Assembly: GCF_051216895.1 (NCBI RefSeq) | Contig: NZ_JBPKAO010000001.1 | Location: 372,001 to 436,000 of the forward strand | From: Aquipuribacter sp051216895 | GTDB taxonomy: Bacteria; Actinomycetota; Actinomycetes; Actinomycetales; JBBAYJ01 | Reading direction: 5' to 3' | DNA: 64,000 nucleotides | In this document: one piece after another, positions 31,855 to 43,328 of the stretch | Position numbering within the stretch: the first letter of the stretch is position 1 | How the letters are laid out: every line of letters starts with the position of its first letter | Translations under genes and position numbers: made by a program | Notes under the pieces: model-generated | The model's input: only the letters and a program-made list of their open reading frames with translations | Told to the model about the DNA's origin: nothing | Database searches by the model: none

Positions 31855-32241
31855 CTAACGGCGCGCGGGGTCGTCGCCACCCATGTCGCCGCTCCGGCGC
31901 CCGTGGCGGCCCCCCAGCTCGTCGTAGGACGAGCTCGGGGCCAACGGGCTGCCGGAGCGGTAGGCGGCGCGCCCGAGGGCGAACCCGCCCACCGGGGAGG
32001 TGACGAACTGCAGGGCCACCGCGAGCAGCACCTTGACGGCGTTCGACCAGGACGGGTCCAGCACGAGCACGCCGAGCAGGGTCAGGCAGACCCCGAGCGT
32101 GGCGGCCTTGGTGACGGCACTGAGCCGGGAGTAGGCGTCGGGGAAGCGGATCAGGCCCAGGGCGGCGACCGCGACCAGGCCGACCCCGAGCACCACCAGC
32201 CCGTAGCCGAGGCCGGCCTGCACGACCTCCACGGCGCTCAC
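31855..32241 (-). CDS. mrpG: Mrp Na+/H+ antiporter subunit G
   Basis: A 128-residue small membrane protein with three hydrophobic segments (YGLVVLGVGLVAVAALGLI, TLGVCLTLLGVLVL, VKVLLAVALQFVTSPVGGF) and the MrpG motif RFPDAYSRLSAVTKA. It starts at GTG 32241 overlapping the mrpF stop. A polar tail of about 30 residues extends beyond the usual end. It is the last subunit of the antiporter operon. Confidence 0.92.
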   Translation of the reverse strand: MSAVEVVQAGLGYGLVVLGVGLVAVAALGLIRFPDAYSRLSAVTKAATLGVCLTLLGVLVLDPSWSNAVKVLLAVALQFVTSPVGGFALGRAAYRSGSPLAPSSSYDELGGRHGRRSGDMGGDDPARR

Positions 32242-32495
32242 GAGCGACCCCGGTCGACGAGGCGCGCCAGGGTGACGGTGGCCAGGAACCCGACCAGGGT
32301 CCCCACCAGCACGACGTCCAGGAACACCGAGTCCTGCAGCCTCAGCGCGAGCAGGCCCGCCACGGCCAGGAACACGAAGAAGACGTGGTCCGCGGACAGC
32401 GCCCGGTCCGCTTCGGTCGGCCCGACCGCGATCCGCCACACGGCGGGCAGCAGGGACAGCGCCAGCACCACGAGGGCCACGTCGACGACGATCAT
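32238..32495 (-). CDS. mrpF: Mrp Na+/H+ antiporter subunit F
   Basis: An 85-residue protein with three membrane segments and the family motif VGPTEADRALSAD between the first and second. Start ATG 32495 overlaps the mrpE stop (ATGA). MrpF is one of seven subunits needed for cation/proton exchange. Confidence 0.92.
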   Translation of the reverse strand: MIVVDVALVVLALSLLPAVWRIAVGPTEADRALSADHVFFVFLAVAGLLALRLQDSVFLDVVLVGTLVGFLATVTLARLVDRGRS

Positions 32496-32854
32496 CGGCC
32501 GGCCTCCTGGTGGTCGTCCAGGCGCACCGCGTGCAGCATCCGGCTCTCCAGGTCGCTCAGCTCGGCGCGGAACTCGTCGGCGTCCGGGGCGTACATCCCG
32601 TGCACGTACATCACGTCCAGGTCGTCGGACACGTCGATGGTCAGCGTGCCCGGGGTCAGGGTGATCAGGGCGGACAGCAGCGTGATCTCCCCGGCGCTGC
32701 GGGACCGCAGCGGCAGCGCGACGATGCCGGGCCGGAGCCGGCTGCCGGGGGTCAGCAGGTCGGAGACGACCTCCCAGTTGGCCACCACCAGGAGCCTGAC
32801 GAAGTACCCGGCGAAGGCCAGCGACCGCGCTGCGCGTCGCAGCTGCGCGGTCAT
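32492..32854 (-). CDS. mrpE: Mrp Na+/H+ antiporter subunit E
   Basis: A 120-residue protein with the MrpE pattern: N-terminal membrane segment (SLAFAGYFVRLLVVANWEV), then SRLRPGIVALPL, ALITLTPGTLTIDV and a C-terminal LESRMLHA. It starts at ATG 32854, which overlaps the mrpD stop. The product is shorter at the N-terminus than the ~160-residue Bacillus MrpE, lacking the first membrane segment. Confidence 0.92.
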   Translation of the reverse strand: MTAQLRRAARSLAFAGYFVRLLVVANWEVVSDLLTPGSRLRPGIVALPLRSRSAGEITLLSALITLTPGTLTIDVSDDLDVMYVHGMYAPDADEFRAELSDLESRMLHAVRLDDHQEAGR

Positions 32855-34413
32855 CGGCCCGCCACCGCGCTCACGTAGGCCGAGGGGTTGACCAGGCCCT
32901 GGGCCGCGGTCCCCGCCAGCCCGAGCAGGACGTCGGCGCCCAGGCCGATCACCAGCGACAGCACGGCCAGGGCCAGCCCGGGCAGGATCAGGCCCCGCGG
33001 CATGCCGCCGGGGGGGCCCTCGGTGATGGCGACCTTGGCGCGACGCAGCAGCGTCGAGCTCATCGGGTCGGTCTGGTCGGGGAGCGCACCGGAGGCGCCC
33101 GGCGTCAGGGCCCGACCCTCCTCGTCGGGGTCGGCCCCCCAGAAGGCACCGTTCCAGATCTTCAGCATGGACAGCAGCGTGAACAGGCTGACCACGACGA
33201 TCAGCGCGACCGCGACCCACTCGCCCTCGACCGCCGCGGCGCTCACCAGGGAGTACTTGGCGACGAAGCCCGAGAACGGCGGGATGCCGACCAGCGACAG
33301 GGCCGCGCCCATGAAGGCCAGGGCCAGCAACGGCTCGCGGCGGGCGGCCCCACCCAGCCGGGACAGCGTGCCCGTGCCCGCCTCGTGCTCCACCGCTCCG
33401 CAGGCCAGGAACAGCGCCGCCTTCACGATGATGTGGTGCACCAGGTAGAAGATGCCTGCCTGCAGCCCCCGCTCCCCGAAGAACCCGATGGCGAGCAGGA
33501 TGTAGCCGACCTGGCTCGTCATGTGGAAGGCGAGGATGGTCCGCATCGACGACTCGCCGAGCGCGCCGAGGACCCCGACCACCATGGTCAGCAGCAGGAT
33601 GACCAGCCACGGGGTCTGCAGCCGCTCGTCACCGGAGAACATGACGGCGTAGATGCGGAAGATGCCGTAGACGCCGATCTTGGTCAGCAGGCCGGACAGC
33701 AGGGCGGTCGTGGCCACCGAGGCGAACGGGTAGGTGCGGGGCAGCCAGGAGTGCAGCGGTACCAGGGCCGCCTTGGCGGCCAGCGCGATCAGCACGACCC
33801 CGCCGCCCAGCGCCGCGCCGACCGACTCGGTCGCCGCGCCGGCCAGCTCGCCCAGGTTGACGGTGCCCGTGGCGCCGTAGACCAGGCCCACCCCGGCCAG
33901 CAGGACGGTCGAGACGAGCAGGTTGACCGTCAGGTACACCCGGCCGGCGCCCATCTCCGACGCGGAGCCGCGCCGGGTGATGAGGACGTAGGACGGGATC
34001 AGCGCGACCTCGATCATCACGAACAGGTTGAACAGGTCGGCGGTGACGAAGGCGCCGTACACGCCGCCGGACAGCACGAGGACCAGCGGCAGGAAGTAGC
34101 GGTCCTCGTCGTCGCCGGTGAAGACGGCGAAGGCGGTCGAGGCCAGCACCAGGACGGCGGCCACGGACACCATGAGCGCGCTCAGGGTGTCCACGGCGAA
34201 CGGGATCGCGATGCCTCCCTGCCAGCCCGCGACCTGCTCGACCACGACGGAGCCGTCGCTGGTGGACCAGGCCATCGTCAGGCCGTACCCCAGCACGAGG
34301 GTGGACACGAGGAACGTGATGGCGCGCTGCAGCCGCACCCGGTGCCCGGCCGCCAGCGCCCCGGCCGCGCCGAGCAGCGGCAGCCAGAGCAGGAACGGGA
34401 CGAGGTCGCTCAC
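32851..34413 (-). CDS. mrpD: Mrp Na+/H+ antiporter subunit D
   Basis: A 520-residue proton-translocating subunit related to Nuo N/M/L. About 14 membrane segments are visible. Conserved features include FVMIEVALIPSYVL (the functional glutamate), KAALVPLHSWLPRTYPFAS and LTKIGVYGIFRI (lysine), and HMTSQVGYILLA. GTG 34413 overlaps the mrpC stop. Confidence 0.94.
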   Translation of the reverse strand: MSDLVPFLLWLPLLGAAGALAAGHRVRLQRAITFLVSTLVLGYGLTMAWSTSDGSVVVEQVAGWQGGIAIPFAVDTLSALMVSVAAVLVLASTAFAVFTGDDEDRYFLPLVLVLSGGVYGAFVTADLFNLFVMIEVALIPSYVLITRRGSASEMGAGRVYLTVNLLVSTVLLAGVGLVYGATGTVNLGELAGAATESVGAALGGGVVLIALAAKAALVPLHSWLPRTYPFASVATTALLSGLLTKIGVYGIFRIYAVMFSGDERLQTPWLVILLLTMVVGVLGALGESSMRTILAFHMTSQVGYILLAIGFFGERGLQAGIFYLVHHIIVKAALFLACGAVEHEAGTGTLSRLGGAARREPLLALAFMGAALSLVGIPPFSGFVAKYSLVSAAAVEGEWVAVALIVVVSLFTLLSMLKIWNGAFWGADPDEEGRALTPGASGALPDQTDPMSSTLLRRAKVAITEGPPGGMPRGLILPGLALAVLSLVIGLGADVLLGLAGTAAQGLVNPSAYVSAVAGR

Positions 34414-34757
34414 GGGCGGACCCCCTCGTCGGTCGTGGTGCCCGGCTCGGCGTCGGCGGCGGGCGCGTCGTCGTCGCCGCCGTTGCCGGCCATGGCGAGC
34501 AGGTAGACGGTGATCCCGAAGGTGATGACGATGGCGGTCAGCGCGAAGGCCTGCGGCAGCGGGTCCGCGGCCACGGCCGGGTCGGTGGTGCCCAGCAGGG
34601 GCGGTTCGCGCCGGCTCATCCCGCCCGCCGCGACCAGCAGCACGTTGGCCGCGTGCCCGAGCATGATGAAGCCGAACGTGACCCGCACCAGGCCGCGCTG
34701 CATCAGCAGGTAGACCCCGCCCGCCACGAGGACGGCGACGAGGACCGCGGCGCTCAC
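34410..34757 (-). CDS. mrpC: Mrp Na+/H+ antiporter subunit C
   Basis: A 115-residue NuoK-like subunit with three membrane segments: AAVLVAVLVAGGVYLLMQ, VTFGFIMLGHAANVLLVAA and FALTAIVITFGITVYLLAM, including the DPLPQAFALTAIVI motif. Start GTG 34757 overlaps the mrpA stop (GTGA). The C-terminus is an acidic tail of about 20 residues. Confidence 0.93.
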   Translation of the reverse strand: MSAAVLVAVLVAGGVYLLMQRGLVRVTFGFIMLGHAANVLLVAAGGMSRREPPLLGTTDPAVAADPLPQAFALTAIVITFGITVYLLAMAGNGGDDDAPAADAEPGTTTDEGVRP

Positions 34758-37579
34758 CGGGCCACCTCGTCCATCGCCTCGAGCTCGGCCGGGGTCGGGG
34801 GGACCTGCGTGGCCTCGGCCTCGGCGACGACCCGGCCGTTGGCGAGGCGGTCGACCGCCGCGACCACCAGACCGACGACGACGAGGTAGACGCCCACGTC
34901 GAAGATCAGCGACGTGGTGAACGACTGGGTGAACGAACCGATGACGAGGTCTCCCTTGAGCGGTTGCAGGAACGAGTCGCCGAGCAGGCCGAGCAGCCCG
35001 GCGCCCACGGCCACGGTGATGCCGGCCGACAGCAGCGGGACGGCCTGGAGCCGGCTCCGGGCCCCGGCGCCGCGGGGGATCTGGACCAGGGCCACGCCCA
35101 GTCCACCGACCAGCGCGGCGATGAAGCCGCCGCCCGGCTCGTCGTGCCCGCGCCACAGCAGCAGGAAGGAGATGACGAGGATCACCGGGACGAGCAGCCG
35201 GCTGGTGACGGCGAAGATGGTCCGGTCGCCGGCCTCGGTCTCGGCGACGGCGTCCGGGGCGGGGGACGGCGCGGCGTCCGCGGTGGTCCCGGCCACCGCG
35301 GTGGCGGGTCCCGCGTCGCGGCGCAGCAGGGCCAGCAGCCCGATGCCGGCGACCGCCAGGACGAGGATCTCGCCGAAGGTGTCCAGGCCGCGGAAGTCGA
35401 CCAGCACCGTGTTGACGACGTTGGTCCCGCCCGTCAGCTCCTCGCCCTGGTTGAGCAGCACCTCCGAGGCCGGCGACGGCTCGCGGCGCCCGGTCAGCGC
35501 CAGCGTGGCCAGACCGGCCGCGAGACCGGCGCCGACGGCGAGCAGCGCGGCCGGCACGGCCCGGCGCCTCGTCGTGGGGGCGAAGCGACGCGGCAGCCGC
35601 CGGAGCACCAGCACGGCCACGACCACGGTCAGGACCTCGACCAGGGTCTGCGTGAGGGCCAGGTCCACCCCGCCGGCGAGAAGGAACCAGACCGCGACCA
35701 GGAACCCGACGACCCCGAGCATGGACACCGCGCCCAGCCGGTTGTGGGTGAGCACCATGCCCAGCACGCCCACCGCCACGAGCCCGACCACGAGCCAGTC
35801 GCCGGCCCGGGTGACCGGGGCCGCGGGGACGGGCAGCTCGCCCAGGGTCAGCACACCGACGACGGCCAGGGCCCCCACCGAGAGCACGGGCCAGACGAGG
35901 TGCGGGGCCAGGGCGCCGGAGCGGGTGTTCCGGCCCACCAGGTCCCCGAGCCGGAGCGCGCCCTGGTAGGTCGCGTCGTAGACCTGCACCCCGGTGAAGG
36001 GCAGCAACGACCGGTGCAGCGCCCGGTCGACGGGGGCCCGCAGCAGGAACAGGACCACGCCGAGCGCGATGGTCAGCGCCGACAGGTACAGCGCCGGCTC
36101 GAAGCCGTGCCACAGGGCCAGGTCCGCGTCGGTCTCGACCAGCAGGGTGTCCTGCACCGTCCGGGAGACCAGCGGGTTGAGGGCGCCGACGGTCAGGCCC
36201 AGCAGCAGCCCGGCCACGGCGGGGATGGCCGCGGGGGCCAGGAACGAGGCCCGCGGCTCGTACAGGCTGGCCTGCGCCGTCCCGCCGCCGAAGGCCCCGT
36301 GCAGGATCCGGAAGGAGTAGGCGAACGTCATCGCGGCCGACAGCACGGCGATCCCGGCCACCACCCAGCCCCACGGGCCGGGCAGCTCCAGGAAGGCCTT
36401 GTAGGCCTCCTCCTTGCTGACGAACCCGAGGAAGGGCGGCATGCCCGCCATCGACAGCGCGGCCAGCGCCGTCAGGGTCGCCGTCACCGGCATGACCTTG
36501 TACAGCCCCTGCAGCTCACGGATGTCGCGGCTGCCCGCCTCGCGGTCGATGATCCCGACCAGCATGAACAGCGTGGCCTTGAACAGGGCGTGGGCGAAGG
36601 TGTGCAGCGCCGCCACGGCCAGTGAGGCGGTGGTGCCCACGCCGATCAGGGCGACGATCCACCCCAGCTGGCTGACGGTCGAGTAGGCGAGCAGGGCCTT
36701 GAGGTCGTGCTGCTGCAGGGCGAAGACCGCCCCGACGATCGACGTGGCCAGCCCGACGGAGACCAGCACGACGGTCCAGCCGGGCATCCCCGCGAACGGC
36801 GGCGAGAACCGCAGCAGCACGTAGATGCCGGCCTTGACCAGGGTCGCGGCGTGCAGGTACGCGCTGACCGGGGTCAGGGCGACCATGGCGTCCGGCAGCC
36901 AGAAGTGGAACGGCAGCTGGGCGGACTTGGTGAACGCGGCCAGGATCAGCAGGGCGGCGATCCAGGGCGCCAGCGGCGAGGCCGCGATCTCGTCGGAGCG
37001 CTCGAGCGCCTCGGTGAGGTTGGTCGTGCCGACCACCGAGGCGGTCAGCGCGACGGCGCCCAGCAGGCTCAGCCCGCCGGTGGCGGTGATGACGAAGGCC
37101 CGGGTGGCCGGCTTGGCCGACCCCAGGCCCTGACCGCCGATGAGGAAGAACGAGGCCAGCGTGGTGAGCTCGAAGAACACGAACAGCAGCACCATGTCGG
37201 CCGCGAGCACCAGGCCGAGCATCGCAGTCGCGAAGGCGCCCAGCAGCAGGTAGAGCCGGCCGTGGTCGTACTCCTCGCTCAGGTAGCGGGCGCAGTAGGA
37301 CATGATCAGCGCCCCGACGCCCAGGACCAGGATGGCGAACAGCAGGCTCAGCCCGTCCAGGTGCAGCCGGAACGCGATGTTTAGCGCCGGGATCCACTGC
37401 CGCTCGAACTCGACCGCCCCACCGTCCAGCACCGTCGGGGCGTGGAACGAGATGATGCCCAGCGACAGCAGGAACAGGGCGCCCAGGGGGTAGCCGGCAT
37501 CACGACCCAGCCGGTTGGACAACGGGTGAGCCAGCACTGCCGTCGACGCGAGGACGAGCAGGGCGATCACCAGGGCCAC
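34754..37579 (-). CDS. mrpA: Mrp Na+/H+ antiporter subunit A (with fused MrpB region)
   Basis: A 941-residue membrane protein that starts the antiporter operon. The NuoL-like part (to about residue 490) shows LLFVFFELTTLASFFLIGG, AAFTKSAQLPFHFWLPDAM and HAATLVKAGIYVLLR with conserved lysines and glutamate. The middle contains the MrpA-specific membrane stretch; the last ~150 residues (TSRLLVPVILVISFLLLWRG, HDEPGGGFIAALVGGLG) are the MrpB domain, here part of the same gene. The complex expels Na+ (or other cations) for protons and helps in pH and salt balance. Start GTG 37579. Confidence 0.94.
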   Translation of the reverse strand: MALVIALLVLASTAVLAHPLSNRLGRDAGYPLGALFLLSLGIISFHAPTVLDGGAVEFERQWIPALNIAFRLHLDGLSLLFAILVLGVGALIMSYCARYLSEEYDHGRLYLLLGAFATAMLGLVLAADMVLLFVFFELTTLASFFLIGGQGLGSAKPATRAFVITATGGLSLLGAVALTASVVGTTNLTEALERSDEIAASPLAPWIAALLILAAFTKSAQLPFHFWLPDAMVALTPVSAYLHAATLVKAGIYVLLRFSPPFAGMPGWTVVLVSVGLATSIVGAVFALQQHDLKALLAYSTVSQLGWIVALIGVGTTASLAVAALHTFAHALFKATLFMLVGIIDREAGSRDIRELQGLYKVMPVTATLTALAALSMAGMPPFLGFVSKEEAYKAFLELPGPWGWVVAGIAVLSAAMTFAYSFRILHGAFGGGTAQASLYEPRASFLAPAAIPAVAGLLLGLTVGALNPLVSRTVQDTLLVETDADLALWHGFEPALYLSALTIALGVVLFLLRAPVDRALHRSLLPFTGVQVYDATYQGALRLGDLVGRNTRSGALAPHLVWPVLSVGALAVVGVLTLGELPVPAAPVTRAGDWLVVGLVAVGVLGMVLTHNRLGAVSMLGVVGFLVAVWFLLAGGVDLALTQTLVEVLTVVVAVLVLRRLPRRFAPTTRRRAVPAALLAVGAGLAAGLATLALTGRREPSPASEVLLNQGEELTGGTNVVNTVLVDFRGLDTFGEILVLAVAGIGLLALLRRDAGPATAVAGTTADAAPSPAPDAVAETEAGDRTIFAVTSRLLVPVILVISFLLLWRGHDEPGGGFIAALVGGLGVALVQIPRGAGARSRLQAVPLLSAGITVAVGAGLLGLLGDSFLQPLKGDLVIGSFTQSFTTSLIFDVGVYLVVVGLVVAAVDRLANGRVVAEAEATQVPPTPAELEAMDEVAR

Positions 37580-37711
37580 GGGCGAGGTTCCTTACGGTGG
37601 TCTGCGGGGGAGGGGACGCCGGAGAGCCGCGCAGGGCCCGGGGCGTCCCCCCACCCTACCGAGGGACCGGACGGGGCCGGCGCGGTGAGTCACACCGGCC
37701 GGGGGCCGCGG

Positions 37712-39498
37712 TCAGCCGAGGACCTGACGGCAGGCGTGGCAGAACGTGGACAGGCCGACGTGACGGAACGCGGGCCACAACCGGTCCCAGTCGTCGGTGG
37801 GCCCGCGGCAGAGCATCACGGTGGTGCCCTGCTCCTCGTTGGGCACGGCCAGGCCGTTGTCCAGGGCGTCGACGCGCTCGCAGGTCTCGAACGCGTGGGC
37901 CAGCGCCGGACCGGTGGCGGTGGCGCGCCGGTCCCGGTCCTGCTCCTGCAGCAGCACGACGGCCGTGGTGGTGCCCGCCGACGGCCCGCCGCGGTCGTGC
38001 AGGGCGTTGTGCCCGCTGTGCACCGGGGGCAGGCCGAGGTCGGGGCCGTAGCGGTCCAGCGCCCCGGCCTGGCCGTAGTTGTCGGCCAGCAGCACCGTGC
38101 TGCGTTGCTCGGCCGGCGTGAGCGCCTCGTAGGCCTGGGCGGCCTGCCGGACGTGGGCGGGCCACCCCACCTGGTCACCGACCGTGGGGCTGAGCAGCGG
38201 GACCGGGGTCCAGCGCAGCACGGGGGCCGGCAGCACCGGCAGGGCGACCAGGGCCGAGGTGAGGACGTTGACGACGACGAGCCGCCCGAGCCGGCCGGCC
38301 CGGGCGCGGTCCCGGGGCGAGCCCAGCCACTACTCGGCGACCACGGAGCCCACCGCGGGCAGCAGCAGCAGGAACCCGGTGGTGTAGTAGAACTGCCCGG
38401 CCACGGCGAGCAGCAGCAGGGCCGCGACCGGGTGAGGACGTTGACGACGACGAGCCGCCCGAGCCGGCCGGCCCGGGCGCGGTCCCGGGGCGAGCCCAGC
38501 CACTGCTCGGCGACCACGGAGCCCACCGCGTGCAGCAGCAGCAGGAACCCGGTGGTGTAGTAGAACTGCCCGGCCACGGCGAGCAGCAGCAGGGCCGCGA
38601 CCAGGTAGGCGACGCCGACGCTGCGCAGCCGGGCCCAGCGCGGGTCGACCAGCAGCGCGACGAGCCCGGCCCCCCACACCAGCGCGGCGGGCGGGCCCAG
38701 GTTGAGCAGCTGCCCGGGCAGGAACAGGACGCGGGCCGCGTCACCGGTGAGGGCCCCGGCCATCTGCAGCTGGGGGAGGTCGTTGGTGAGCTGGTAGAGC
38801 AGGTTGGGGGCGCCGACCACGGCCGTCGCGGCGGCGCCGAGCCAGGGCCCCGGGGTGCGCAGCGTCCGTCGGTCGACCAGCAGCATGGCCGCGACGAGCG
38901 CGAGCAGCAGCAACCCGATCAGCAGCTTGTTGTACGTCGCGAGCCCGGCGAGCGTCCCGGCCGCCAGCCACCACCGGGTGCCGCCGCGCCGCAGGGCGCG
39001 GACCACCAGCCAGCCGGTCGCCACCCACAGCGGCCAGTCCAGGCTGGCGGTCAGCAGCAGGTGCCCGCTGATGAGCGGGGTCGCGCCGAGCGCCCCGGTC
39101 GCCGCCAGCAGCTGCGCGGTGCGACCGCCCCCGACCTCGCGGGCCAGCAGCGCCAGCAGCAGGGCGAGCCCACCGAGCAGCAGCGCGGCCGGCACCCGCA
39201 TCGCCCACAGCTCGTCGCCCAGCAGGTCGATGCTCCAGCGGGCCAGCAGCGGGGTCAACGGCGGCTGGTCGACGTAGCCCCAGGCGGGCTGGCCGCCCAG
39301 CACCCGGAAGTACAGCTCGTCCCGGTGGTAGCCGTAGCGCCCGGACAGCGCCAGCAGCACCAGCACCGACCCGCCCGCGACGGCGCCGACCGGTCGCCAG
39401 GCGTAGGCCGGGAGGCCCGCCGTGGGGCGGAGGGTGCCGGACGGCACGGCGGCGGCGAGGGTCACACGGGGCGGGGTACCCCGAACCACCGGTCCCAC
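37712..39498 (-). pseudogene. Membrane glycosyltransferase (GT39/ArnT-like), broken by tandem duplication
   Basis: From 39498 downward the frame encodes a polytopic GT-C type glycosyltransferase with the early motif YGYHRDELYFRVLGG and WGYVDQPPLTPLLA, and many membrane segments, typical of the dolichol/polyprenyl-phosphate mannosyl- or arabinosyl-transferase superfamily. The frame is lost at about 38431, where a 173-bp segment is repeated (173 is not a multiple of 3). It resumes in another frame at 38236 (LPAPVLRWTPVPLLS) and ends at 37712 with FRHVGLSTFCHACRQVLG. Removing one copy restores a single frame of about 537 codons. The downstream copy also has a CAG-to-TAG stop. An assembly error is the alternative. 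Confidence 0.82.
38258..38603. repeat. 173-bp tandem duplication (two copies) in the glycosyltransferase gene
   Basis: Bases 38258-38430 and 38431-38603 align end to end with an offset of 173 and only about four differences. These include ACTACTCGG versus ACTGCTCGG (making a stop codon on the minus strand in the first copy) and CGCGGGCAGC versus CGCGTGCAGC. Confidence 0.93.
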
Positions 39499-39507
39499 CC
39501 CTGACGC

Positions 39508-39549
39508 GACGAACCCGCCCGTCGCGGGGTCGCGGCGGGCGGGTTCGTC
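39508..39549. terminator. Hairpin terminator downstream of acs
   Basis: A 14-bp perfect stem, GACGAACCCGCCCG (39508-39521) with CGGGCGGGTTCGTC (39536-39549), encloses a 14-nt loop. It stands 30 bp after the acs stop and just before the start of the broken glycosyltransferase gene, so it separates the two minus-strand units. Confidence 0.8.
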
Positions 39550-39578
39550 AGGGTCGTGCTGGTGGTGCCGGTGGAGGC

Positions 39579-41561
<1,983 letters not shown>

Positions 41562-41631
41562 CGGTGCTCCTTCGCAGCGGTGAGGCGTGGCGTGCGGCTC
41601 GTGGACCGGGGTCCGTGAGGCTGATGTGGTG

Positions 41632-41667
41632 CCGCCGGGGCCACCGTAACGACGGTGACCCCGGCGG
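41632..41667. terminator. Hairpin between actP and acs
   Basis: CCGCCGGGGCCACCGT (41632-41647) pairs with ACGGTGACCCCGGCGG (41652-41667) apart from one mismatch, with an AACG loop. It lies 42 bp after the actP stop and 71 bp before the acs start, both on the minus strand, and should reduce read-through. Confidence 0.75.
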
Positions 41668-41708
41668 AGGTACTGGTGCGGCCTGGCTGATCTCTGCTCT
41701 CGGCAGGG

Positions 41709-43328
41709 TCAGTGGGCGACGGCCTTCTCGGCCCCGGCGCCCGTGAGCGAACGGACCTCCATCTCGGCGTGCTTGGAGTCGTGGTTGGCCGACGGCTTGC
41801 CGGTGACGGTGCCGACCCAGCCGAGCAGGAACGCCAGCGGGATGCTGACGATGCCCGGGTTGGACAGCGGGAAGATCGCGAAGTCGACGCTGGTGAACAT
41901 CGCGGTGTCGCTGCCGGAGACGGTCGGGCTGAAGACGATCAGGATGATGCAGCTGAGCAGGCCGCCCCACATGCTGAACAGCGCGCCCCGGGTGTTGAAG
42001 CGCTTCCAGAACAGCGAGTAGAGGATGGTCGGCAGGTTCGCGCTGGCCGCGACGGCGAACGCGAGCGCGACGAGGAACGCGATGTTCTGGTCCCTCGCCG
42101 CGATGCCGCCGACGATCGAGACCAGCCCGATGACGACCACGGTGCGGCGGGCGATCTTGACCTCCGCGTCGGGGTCGCCCTGGCCCTTCTTGATGACGCT
42201 GGCGTACACGTCGTGGGCGAAGCTCGCCGCGGCGGTGATGGTGAGGCCGGCGACGACGGCGAGGATGGTCGCGAAGGCGACCGCGGCGATGAAGCCCAGC
42301 AGCAGGGTGCCGCCGAGCTCGTAGGCCAGCAGCGGGGCCGCGGCGTTCGAGGCACCCGGGGCGGCGAGGATGACGTCGCGACCGACGTACGCGGCGGCGC
42401 CGTAGCCCAGCACGAGCGTGAACAGGTAGAACAGGCCGATCAGAGAGATGGCCCACTGGACGCTGCGACGGGCCTCCTTGGCGGTGGGCACCGTGTAGAA
42501 GCGCATCAGCACGTGCGGCAGGCCGGCGGTGCCGAGCACCAGGGCCAGGCCGAGCGAGATGAAGTTCAGCTTGGTCCAGTTGTCGGCGCCGTACTGGCCC
42601 ATCGGGTCGAGGATGGTGGGGTCGCCGGTGGTGGCCACCGCGGTCCCCATCAGGTCGGACAGGTTGAAGTTGCTCAGCGCGAGCACCCAGATGAACATCA
42701 GGCCGGCGCCGGCGATCAGCATGGTGGCCTTGATGATCTGCACCCAGGTCGTGCCCTTCATGCCGCCGATGAGCACGTACAGGATCATCAGCGAGCCGAC
42801 GACGGCGATGACGAGGCCCTGCCCGACGGCGGAGTCGATGCCGAGCAGCAGCGAGACGAGCCCGCCGGCGCCGGCCATCTGCGCGAGCAGGTAGAAGAAC
42901 GACACGGCCAGCGTGGTCGTGGCGGCCGCGAGGCGGACCGGGCGCTGGCGCAGCCGGAAGCTGAGGACGTCGGCCATCGTGAACTTGCCGGTGTTGCGGA
43001 GCAGCTCCGCGACCAGCAGCAGGGCCACGAGCCACGCCACCAGGAACCCGATGGAGTAGAGGAAGCCGTCGTAGCCGTACACGGCGATGGCGCCGACGAT
43101 CCCGAGGAAGCTCGCCGCCGACAGGTAGTCGCCGGCGATCGCGGTGCCGTTCTGGGGGCCAGTGAACGAGCGGCCGGCGGCGTAGTAGTCGGCCGCGGTC
43201 TTGGTGTTCTTGGAGGCGCGGATGACCACGGTCAGGGTCACGCCGACGAAGGCCAGGAAGATGGCGATGTTGACGATCGGGTTGCCGACGCTGGCGCCGG
43301 TGGTCGCGGCGAGGGGGAGCGCGTTCAT
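41709..43328 (-). CDS. actP: Cation/acetate symporter ActP (SSS family)
   Basis: A 539-residue sodium:solute symporter starting at ATG 43328; the much longer open frame upstream is not coding in this frame. About 13 membrane segments are visible. Conserved are GTAIAGDYLSAASFLGIVG, the GGMKGTTWVQIIKA loop, GLPHVLMRFYTVPTAKEARR (SSS signature region) and FATILAVVAGLTI. ActP takes up acetate and other short carboxylates. Its start overlaps the stop of the DUF485 gene, the usual partner. Confidence 0.94.
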   Translation of the reverse strand: MNALPLAATTGASVGNPIVNIAIFLAFVGVTLTVVIRASKNTKTAADYYAAGRSFTGPQNGTAIAGDYLSAASFLGIVGAIAVYGYDGFLYSIGFLVAWLVALLLVAELLRNTGKFTMADVLSFRLRQRPVRLAAATTTLAVSFFYLLAQMAGAGGLVSLLLGIDSAVGQGLVIAVVGSLMILYVLIGGMKGTTWVQIIKATMLIAGAGLMFIWVLALSNFNLSDLMGTAVATTGDPTILDPMGQYGADNWTKLNFISLGLALVLGTAGLPHVLMRFYTVPTAKEARRSVQWAISLIGLFYLFTLVLGYGAAAYVGRDVILAAPGASNAAAPLLAYELGGTLLLGFIAAVAFATILAVVAGLTITAAASFAHDVYASVIKKGQGDPDAEVKIARRTVVVIGLVSIVGGIAARDQNIAFLVALAFAVAASANLPTILYSLFWKRFNTRGALFSMWGGLLSCIILIVFSPTVSGSDTAMFTSVDFAIFPLSNPGIVSIPLAFLLGWVGTVTGKPSANHDSKHAEMEVRSLTGAGAEKAVAH

